Shown here: one piece after another, positions 58,113 through 64,000 of the stretch
How positions within the stretch are numbered: position 1 is the first letter of the stretch
How the letters are laid out: every line of letters begins with the position of its first letter
DNA from: Bacillus sp. A301a_S52
GTDB taxonomy: Bacteria; Bacillota; Bacilli; Bacillales; Salisediminibacteriaceae
Direction of reading: 5' to 3'
Assembly (NCBI GenBank): GCA_024701455.1
Contig: JABXYP010000001.1
Location: forward strand, 3,538,001-3,602,000
Length of the DNA: 64,000 nt
Program-made: the position numbers and the translations under genes
Notes under the pieces: generated by a model
The model's input: the letters and a program-made list of their open reading frames with translations, nothing else
Told to the model about the DNA's origin: nothing
Databases searched by the model: none

Positions 58113-58274
58113 TTAAAGATGTGCTAATTCTTTAACTATTTTCATGCTTTTTTGATAATCTTTTTCCCGTTTTCTTTCAATCTTCAAGAGGTTATCTAGG
58201 TCTTGATTATATTCTTCGTAACTCATCCCATAACTTTGATACAAAGCTCTTTCCATTTCAGCGGTATGCTTCAT
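58113..58274 (-). CDS. Small 53-residue helical protein or relic
   Basis: From an ATG at 58274 the frame encodes KHTAEMERALYQSYGMSYEE, then a charged helix to KELAHL and a stop. Codon use looks protein-like. There is no good ribosome site directly before the ATG; AAAGGAATGTG lies about 25 bases upstream, with a stop between in this frame. It may be a truncated gene. Family unknown. Confidence 0.45.
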   Translation of the reverse strand: MKHTAEMERALYQSYGMSYEEYNQDLDNLLKIERKREKDYQKSMKIVKELAHL

Positions 58275-58522
58275 TTGAGATAGTAAAATAATAAATCACA
58301 TTCCTTTCAGAATATAGAGGAACCGATATGATCTTTTAACCAGTCGCCCCTCTCGCTACATGATTTATTTTAGCACTCCCGCTTTCACATCCCAACTCGT
58401 AAATAATGTTAAATTTTCTGACAATTAAGCGTGTGGTCGTGTCAAGAAATCTTACCATCATTTGAGTTATAATCTCTACTTCATCCGTGAATTTACTCTA
58501 CATTTCAATCATCTGTTACAGA

Positions 58523-58897
58523 CTATGAGAACATGTCACCTGACAACTCTTGAATGGCTTCTTCAACTAAAGTGACTCCTTGGCTCAAAGCTGCCCCTCC
58601 ACCAAATGCACCTGTTACAGCTACCGTTTCTAATATTTCCTCTCGACTGGCCCCTTGGTCTAGGCAACCTTTCACATGATAAATAATACAATACTCATCT
58701 TGAGCATTGATACTGATTCCCAATGCTATCAGCTGTTTCTCTTTTTGAGATAATACCCCTTCAGCAAAACAAGCCTCAGTAAATGTATGATATTTATGGG
58801 CAATATCTGGCATTTGCTCTGAAAAATAGCCCATTCCTTCTTTATAATGATGTAAAGCTGCTTCAATTGAAGAATTGTACTCATTTTCCATTTCCAT
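58523..58897 (-). CDS. yurZ: YurZ, carboxymuconolactone decarboxylase/AhpD-like protein
   Basis: 124 residues of the CMD/AhpD fold. [20 protein letters not shown] followed by YHVKGC gives a Cys-x3-His-x3-Cys arrangement resembling the family active region, suggesting a peroxidase-linked or redox activity. AAGGAG precedes the ATG. Between sufC and the met genes, as in B. subtilis. Exact function unknown. Confidence 0.88.
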   Translation of the reverse strand: MEMENEYNSSIEAALHHYKEGMGYFSEQMPDIAHKYHTFTEACFAEGVLSQKEKQLIALGISINAQDEYCIIYHVKGCLDQGASREEILETVAVTGAFGGGAALSQGVTLVEEAIQELSGDMFS

Positions 58898-59045
58898 ACA
58901 TCGTTCACTCCTTCGTAAGTTATACCGTTAGCTTCTCCGAAAAGAACGTCTCCTATGTCAGTTAAATGCAGTTCCTTCATTATATTAACAAGGAGTGTTG
59001 TGAACGAAATCAAAAATTTATTTGACCATTTATTAGGCGTATATA

Positions 59046-59161
59046 AAACGAAACTTCAATCAGAGGGTGTTTTCGTTATTCCCCCACTGAGTGATTGAAA
59101 ATAGAGTTACCTCTCTTCTCTACTTGACACAGGAAGTTTACGGACACTTATCTGAGATAAA
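59046..59161 (+). repeat. Dispersed intergenic repeat, copy E
   Basis: ACGAAACTTCAATCAGAGGG, TTTTCGTTATTCCCCCACTG, TACCTCTCTTCTCTACTTGA and GTTTACGGACACTTATCTGA, in the same order as copies A-D. Confidence 0.75.
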
Positions 59162-59219
59162 AAGCACCACGATTCAATGATAAATACTATCCATTGAGAA
59201 AATAAGGTATTATGTTTTG

Positions 59220-59990
59220 TTAAAATCCCGCCTCTCCTTTAAAAAAAGAAAGTGATTTTTGGATATAAAGCTCAGGATGACCAATACATAGTTCACCATG
59301 ATCGAAGCCTTGAAAAACCTTTACCTGTGTAGAAGGGAGGATTTTTGAAATAGCTTCAGCGGATTTTTTTAAGAAGAATGTTTCCTTGGAACCGTACCAG
59401 TAGGTGATTTTTGTTTTTGTATTTTTGATGGCCGATGACAATCTATAGGTAAAAGCGGATGACTGAACATTTTTACAAGTAGTGTCCGACATCCGGGCGC
59501 ATGTGTTGAAGACTTCCTCAGCCATTAATTTAGGGTAAAACATTTTACGCATTCTCTTGACCATTTGACGATTACCGTTTCTCATTCGCTTGTTTTGCCT
59601 TAATCTGATCTTAGTTGCCAAGCTGAGCATGACTTTATTCATTGGCACAAGAGGTCCCCCATCGATGATCGCTTTTTCAACATTGATCTTGTTTTGTGCA
59701 AGAATTTCAACAGTGATGGTCGCTCCAAGCGATGTGCCACAAATAGCGAATATATTGGAATGAAACATGTTCTCGATGTAATTAATGATAGCTTTAGCTG
59801 ATCGTTCAACAGAAATGAAATCAGATTCATTTTCCTCATCGTGACCGTCCAATACTGGCACCACTACAAAATAAGAATGACGAAAGCTTTCGATTTGTGG
59901 CAACCACATTCTCCACGAAATACCGTAACCATGGATTAACACCACAACGGGTTTTTTCTTTTCTCCAAATGTGAGGTAACGCATGTTCAC
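59220..59990 (-). CDS. Alpha/beta hydrolase, tandem paralogue 2
   Basis: 256 residues. VVLIHGYGISWRMWLPQIES is the oxyanion region, AICGTSLGATITVEI the nucleophile elbow with Ser, and GFDHGELCIGHPELYI supplies the late His. Substrate unknown; likely an esterase or lipase-like enzyme in the cytoplasm. Starts 12 bases after the stop of its paralogue, so probably a duplication within one operon. Confidence 0.87.
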   Translation of the reverse strand: MNMRYLTFGEKKKPVVVLIHGYGISWRMWLPQIESFRHSYFVVVPVLDGHDEENESDFISVERSAKAIINYIENMFHSNIFAICGTSLGATITVEILAQNKINVEKAIIDGGPLVPMNKVMLSLATKIRLRQNKRMRNGNRQMVKRMRKMFYPKLMAEEVFNTCARMSDTTCKNVQSSAFTYRLSSAIKNTKTKITYWYGSKETFFLKKSAEAISKILPSTQVKVFQGFDHGELCIGHPELYIQKSLSFFKGEAGF

Positions 59991-60002
59991 TCTCTCCTTA
60001 GT

Positions 60003-60752
60003 TTAAGAGGATGTTTTAAAAAACTCGCGTGTTTTTTCAATATGAAGATCAGGGTTTCCGATACATAATTCACCGTGCCCATATCCTTGAAACACGTCTA
60101 TTCTCGTATTCTTTACTGCTTTCACCATCTGTTTGGCCATCCGTTTACATATAAAGGCTTCTTTTGAGCCATACCAATAAGCTATTTTTGTGTTTATATC
60201 AAGTGCTTGTGGTATAGAATGATTATGGCAGGATCGTTGAACATTTTTCATGGTCTCGTCTGACATTCGACGACAAATGTGAAAAGCATGATCAGCTATT
60301 CCTTCCGGGTAAAAGCTAAATTTTTTTCGATATATATTTTCTCCCGCTCGCATTTTTTTGAATAGCCGCCTCATTAAAAGTGTCGTTGTAAAGTAAAGAA
60401 TTTTATTCGTCTTAGCCACAGGAGCACCGTCGATAATTGCCTTTTCAACGATAATACGTTTTTGTACAAGAATATGAGCGGCAATCGCTCCCCCGAGTGA
60501 TACACCACATAAGGCGAAAATTCTCGCCTCATGATAGTTTTCAATGTATCCTATCAGCTTATCTGCTGCCTCCTCAATAGAATGAAAACTTGCATCACTT
60601 TCTTCATCATGACCGTCCAATACAGGTACGATAACGTAGTACGTTTTACTAAACACCTTTATATGTGGTAACCACATCTTCCATGAAACAAACCCTCCAT
60701 GAATTAAAAAAATAACTGGGTTGCTTTTATCCCCAAATTTTTCAAAACGCAT
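60003..60752 (-). CDS. Alpha/beta hydrolase, tandem paralogue 1
   Basis: 249 residues, same layout as its neighbour: IFLIHGGFVSWKMWLPHI, elbow ALCGVSLGGAIAAHI and GYGHGELCIGNPDLHI. The two share VVPVLDGHDEE-type text, showing recent duplication. AGGGAGGATTAAT precedes the ATG. About 100 bases downstream of the TetR gene, which probably controls both. Confidence 0.87.
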   Translation of the reverse strand: MRFEKFGDKSNPVIFLIHGGFVSWKMWLPHIKVFSKTYYVIVPVLDGHDEESDASFHSIEEAADKLIGYIENYHEARIFALCGVSLGGAIAAHILVQKRIIVEKAIIDGAPVAKTNKILYFTTTLLMRRLFKKMRAGENIYRKKFSFYPEGIADHAFHICRRMSDETMKNVQRSCHNHSIPQALDINTKIAYWYGSKEAFICKRMAKQMVKAVKNTRIDVFQGYGHGELCIGNPDLHIEKTREFFKTSS

Positions 60753-60849
60753 AATTAATCCTCCCTAATCGCATGATTGTTCTATATGTTTAGTAACGCT
60801 TTTCAGTGGATAGGTGCATCACACTAAGTATGTCAGCATCCGCTGTGCC

Positions 60850-61515
60850 TCATCTCGACACCTTCTCTTCAAATTTAGCCTTATCACTCGCTTCCATTTG
60901 AAGCAAATATTCTTTTTTATAGACACTGATCTTGAAGAAATCGATGACGTCAACAATTTCTTGATAGATTTCCTCAAGAGATTGTTGACCGTTCCCCATT
61001 TCTCTCCAAATTCCTTCGAAGCACCAGTTAATCATTTTATCCACTTTTTTAATATCAGTGCCTTCTTTAAATTTCTTGTGATCGATGCAGCTATATAGTT
61101 TTCGATAGACACAAACTTCTTTTTCTTTGTTAATATTAGCGATTGCGGTTAGTAACTCCGGATGCTGTTCTTCATTTACCTTAACGAAGAACTGGTATAA
61201 ATTTGGGTACTTCTTTTGTAATTCCATTTGCAGTTGAAGGCTTGTCTTTAATATGACAAAGTAATCCTCCTCTTCATAATTAAAAAGGGAATCCACTTTT
61301 TCCTCTATATGTTTCAACGCATACTTATACAAAAACAAATAAAGCGACTTCTTGTTTTTGAAATACTGGAACAAAGAACCTTTCGAAATGTGTGCTAACG
61401 CTGCAATATCATCGGTCGAGGCCTGTTTATAATCTCTTTTAGAAAACACATGTAATCCTGACTGAATGATACGCTGTTGTTTTTCCACATCCAACTTGTA
61501 AAATGCTTGACACAT
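60850..61515 (-). CDS. TetR family transcriptional regulator
   Basis: 221 residues. N-terminal TetR helix-turn-helix: RIIQSGLHVFSKRDYKQAST, DDIAALAHISKGSLFQYFKN. The C-terminal ligand domain is unlike common drug-binding forms by eye. GAGGGGGGTTACT precedes the ATG. Head of a likely unit with the two hydrolases; the ligand may be their substrate or product. Confidence 0.88.
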   Translation of the reverse strand: MCQAFYKLDVEKQQRIIQSGLHVFSKRDYKQASTDDIAALAHISKGSLFQYFKNKKSLYLFLYKYALKHIEEKVDSLFNYEEEDYFVILKTSLQLQMELQKKYPNLYQFFVKVNEEQHPELLTAIANINKEKEVCVYRKLYSCIDHKKFKEGTDIKKVDKMINWCFEGIWREMGNGQQSLEEIYQEIVDVIDFFKISVYKKEYLLQMEASDKAKFEEKVSR

Positions 61516-61785
61516 AATAGTAACCCCCCTCTAACTAAATATTTTAACCTGTCCCACTTCATTAAAACTAAAGATTCCAAGGTAAAACAAATTGACACCA
61601 ATTGGTAAATGGCGATCATTCCCCCTCCTCGATACCGCCTGAAACAACTCTTTTTATTTAAGTCTACTGGAATGACTCAACTAAACAACCCCCTGTGCAC
61701 CTATAAAAAAGGCGCTCACATTTAACCTCTCATATTGTTTTGCTGCCATTTATTACTGCTTGATAAAACTTGGCCATGTCAAGCA

Positions 61786-61824
61786 AATAAAAAAGCAATA
61801 CCCGTAAAATACGGATATTGCTTT
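61786..61824 (-). terminator. Terminator of metQ
   Basis: AAAGCAATACCCGTA / TACGGATATTGCTTT stem, then a T run on the minus strand, 17 bases past the metQ stop. Confidence 0.92.
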
Positions 61825-61840
61825 CCAAATGATCGAACCA

Positions 61841-62716
61841 TTATTCAGCTACAGGAACGACGGCATTGTCATACGTTTCAAGGATAAAATCACTTACTTC
61901 CTCAGAACGTAGCACTTCTACTAATTTTAAAATACGCTCATCGCCTTCATCACCACTGTTAACAGCAATCACGTTAGCGTACGGGTTATCTTCATCAGCT
62001 GTTTCAGTAAGAATAGCATCTTCAAGAGGGTTAAGACCCGCATCTAGTGCATAGTTTGAGTTAATAAGAATAGCGTCACCTTCGCCATTTTCGTAAGCGG
62101 TTGGTAGCAGCGCTGCTTCTACATTTGCAAGGAATTCAAAGTTATTTGGATTCTCTTCAATGTCATCGATCGTCGCATTAATACCAGCGCCTTCTGCTAG
62201 AGTAATAAGCCCCTCATTCTCAAGCATGGATAAAATACGCCCGTGATCTGCTACACTGTCACTCATAATAATTTCTGCGCCTTCAGGTAATGCCTCTACA
62301 CTATCATAATCTTGAGAATACAAACCAATCGGTTCAATATGGATACCGCCTACATTAACGAAATCATAGCCGTGCTCTTCAATTTGACTCTCAAGATACG
62401 GAACGTGTTGGAAGTAGTTAGCATCTAATTCACCTTCGTCTAAAGCTTGATTAGGTAAAATATAGTCATTAAATGTGACAATTTCCAGCTCAACGCCTTC
62501 CTCTTCAAGAAGGTCTTCAGCGAATTCTAGAATTTCAGCATGAGGAATGTTAGAAGCTCCCACTACGATAGGCCCCTCTTCAACTTCTGCATTATTGGCC
62601 TCTTCATTATTTGTGTTATTTCCCGTTTCTTCTGTGTTGTTGTCTTCTTGTCCGCAAGCAGCTAGGACACCAACTGTTAACGTTACCGCTGTTAATGTTT
62701 TAAGCAATTTTTTCAT
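61841..62716 (-). CDS. metQ: MetQ, methionine-binding lipoprotein
   Basis: Substrate-binding protein of the methionine ABC importer. 291 residues with signal and lipobox VLAAC (Cys about 21), an acidic Asn-rich linker, then the NlpA domain (VVGASNIPHAEILEFA, NYFQHVPYLESQI). Last gene of metN-metP-metQ, 29 bases after metP. Confidence 0.95.
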   Translation of the reverse strand: MKKLLKTLTAVTLTVGVLAACGQEDNNTEETGNNTNNEEANNAEVEEGPIVVGASNIPHAEILEFAEDLLEEEGVELEIVTFNDYILPNQALDEGELDANYFQHVPYLESQIEEHGYDFVNVGGIHIEPIGLYSQDYDSVEALPEGAEIIMSDSVADHGRILSMLENEGLITLAEGAGINATIDDIEENPNNFEFLANVEAALLPTAYENGEGDAILINSNYALDAGLNPLEDAILTETADEDNPYANVIAVNSGDEGDERILKLVEVLRSEEVSDFILETYDNAVVPVAE

Positions 62717-62745
62717 AATGTTCTTACCCCCTAAGTTTTTTGAGC

Positions 62746-63432
62746 TTATCGCTTATCTAATTTATTTGTTAAATAATCACCTAACATTTGAAGTAAAAAG
62801 ACGATTATTAAAACAATCACTGTCGCTACAAACGTAATATCTGGGTTGTTTCGCTGGAAACCATCCCGAAAAGCTAAATCACCTAATCCACCAGCACCGA
62901 TCACGCCAGCCATTGCTGTATAACTGACGAGAGCAATCGCTGTCACTGTAATTCCTGATACAATCGCTGGCATTGATTCAGGTAACAAGACTTTTAAGAC
63001 AATTTGGCTGTTACTAGCTCCCATCGCTTTCGATGCTTCTACAACACCTTTGTCAATCTCTCGTAGGCCAATCTGCACCATTCTTGCATAAAATGGTGCC
63101 GCACCAATAATGAGTGCCGGTAAGGCTGCAGAGGGGCCGAGCATTGTCCCTACTAAAGATCTCGTAAAGGGAATAAGCAGTACAATTAAAATGATAAAAG
63201 GAATTGATCGAAAGACATTCACAAATAATGCTGTAATAAAGTTAATCACTTTGTTTTGCCAAATTTGGCCTCTCTCTGTCAAGAACAGCAATAATCCTAA
63301 CAACACACCAAATATAAATGTAAAAATAAGTGCTATAGCAGTCATATAAAGTGTTTCTTCAGTTGCTACCCACATATTATCCCAATTAACGTTCGGAAAT
63401 AATCCTTCTTCATTATAAAAATTCTCAAACAT
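62746..63432 (-). CDS. metP: MetP, methionine ABC transporter permease
   Basis: 228 residues with five or so membrane helices and the EAA loop EASKAMGASNSQIVLKVLLPES that docks the ATPase. Starts inside the end of metN (8-base overlap). Confidence 0.95.
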   Translation of the reverse strand: MFENFYNEEGLFPNVNWDNMWVATEETLYMTAIALIFTFIFGVLLGLLLFLTERGQIWQNKVINFITALFVNVFRSIPFIILIVLLIPFTRSLVGTMLGPSAALPALIIGAAPFYARMVQIGLREIDKGVVEASKAMGASNSQIVLKVLLPESMPAIVSGITVTAIALVSYTAMAGVIGAGGLGDLAFRDGFQRNNPDITFVATVIVLIIVFLLQMLGDYLTNKLDKR

Positions 63433-64000
63433 AGTGGATCACCTCCACGTCTACTTTTTGTTCTTTAATGTAGGTGATCGCTTCTTCAATCACAGGCTTT
63501 TCGCCAGTCACATTCACAAACAATGACCCGTACGATCCGTCCCTCGTCTGTGAGATCTTCCCTTGTAAAATACTGATAGAGATATCAAAACGCCTCACAA
63601 CATCCGTAATAAGCGAGCGTTTAGCATCACTTCCTACAAATGTAAGCTGTAAGACGTGTCCGATGCCGTCATCTTTAAACAGATGCGCTATTGCTTCCTC
63701 TGTTTCTTCAGGCTCCGTCACTTGCTTAACAAATTCTTTTGTCATGTCTTCCTTCGGGCTCCTAAATACATCAAGAACCGGTCCTTCTTCAACAATTTGA
63801 CCGTTTTCCATGACGGCCACGCGATGACAAATTTTTCGGATAACGTGCATTTCATGCGTAATAAGTATGATCGTTAAGCTTAATTTTTTATTAATGTCTA
63901 CTAACAGATCTAAAATAGAATCCGTCGTTTTTGGATCTAAAGCCGAGGTAGCTTCATCACATAGCAAGACCTTTGGGTTAGTAGCTAACGCCCTTGCTAT
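63425..64000 (-). CDS. metN: MetN, methionine ABC transporter ATPase (5' end outside window)
   Basis: Only the C-terminal 191 codons are present. IARALATNPKVLLCDEATSALDP includes Walker B, followed by the H-loop ITHEM and a C-terminal NIL domain that senses methionine (LQLTFVGSDAKRSLITDVVR). The N-terminal part with Walker A lies beyond 64000, as would any S-box leader. First gene of the operon. Confidence 0.95.
   Translation of the reverse strand: MARALATNPKVLLCDEATSALDPKTTDSILDLLVDINKKLSLTIILITHEMHVIRKICHRVAVMENGQIVEEGPVLDVFRSPKEDMTKEFVKQVTEPEETEEAIAHLFKDDGIGHVLQLTFVGSDAKRSLITDVVRRFDISISILQGKISQTRDGSYGSLFVNVTGEKPVIEEAITYIKEQKVDVEVIHYV

Noticed and set aside
58729..59013. 94-codon minus-strand frame overlapping yurZ
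   Set aside because: Mostly an out-of-frame reading of yurZ; the real gene has the family motifs.

Overview
The window is an AT-rich chromosomal segment of a low-GC, spore-forming Gram-positive of the Bacillaceae. The gene order is the Bacillus subtilis yum/yut/yun/yur/yus order, from yumB/yumC through yutM, yuzB, yutJ, yuzD, yutI, yutH, yutG, yutF, yutE, yutD, yutC, lipA and lytH(yunA) to yunB, yunD, yunE, yunF, sufCDSUB, yurZ and metNPQ. Sporulation genes (yutH, yutC, lytH, yunB) support an endospore former. A futalosine-pathway gene (mqnE), an SNF-type sodium symporter and an NhaC-family carrier suggest an alkaliphilic or halotolerant relative rather than B. subtilis itself; that placement is inference.

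Layout. 0.5-34 kb is conserved core: two NDH-2-like flavoproteins, ferredoxin-NADP reductase, Fe-S carriers (yutM, yutI), a SufR-like Cys-rich regulator, glpX, lipoyl synthase, spore genes and two sodium-type transporters. The NhaC-family carrier sits behind a clear lysine riboswitch. An apparent operon runs yunE-yunD-HD-GYP-thyB-dfrA. Between yunB and dfrA there is a small accessory patch (Tn554-like relic, WYL regulator, DJ-1/PfpI protein). 34.5-52.2 kb is accessory: rtcB, single-gene units (methyltransferase, kinase, trmO-like, PPOX, GNAT, TPR), a frameshifted sigma/anti-sigma/lipoprotein cluster, an apparent three-gene operon of subtilisin-like protease, toxin-like protein and possible immunity protein, and a stack of decayed integrative elements. 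52.3-64 kb returns to core: the suf operon, yurZ, a TetR/alpha-beta-hydrolase trio and metQ-metP-metN (cut by the window end).

Main discoveries. (1) The last ten codons plus stop of sufB recur three more times (near 46.15, 47.64 and 50.11 kb). In each case, as at sufB itself, a tyrosine-recombinase C-terminal relic lies just to the left. This indicates that several elements integrated one after another into the sufB 3' end, each restoring the SufB C terminus, and then decayed. (2) 42.9-45.5 kb carries a secreted S8 protease, an acidic/transmembrane/basic toxin-like protein and an overlapping small cytosolic protein that could be its immunity factor. (3) A dispersed intergenic repeat of about 120-150 bp occurs at least five times in the core, with two shorter derivatives. 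(4) Recurrent flanking sequences surround several single-gene accessory units, suggesting cassette-like insertion.

No tRNA, rRNA or CRISPR array was recognised. All family assignments come from reading translated motifs and gene order, without database searches.
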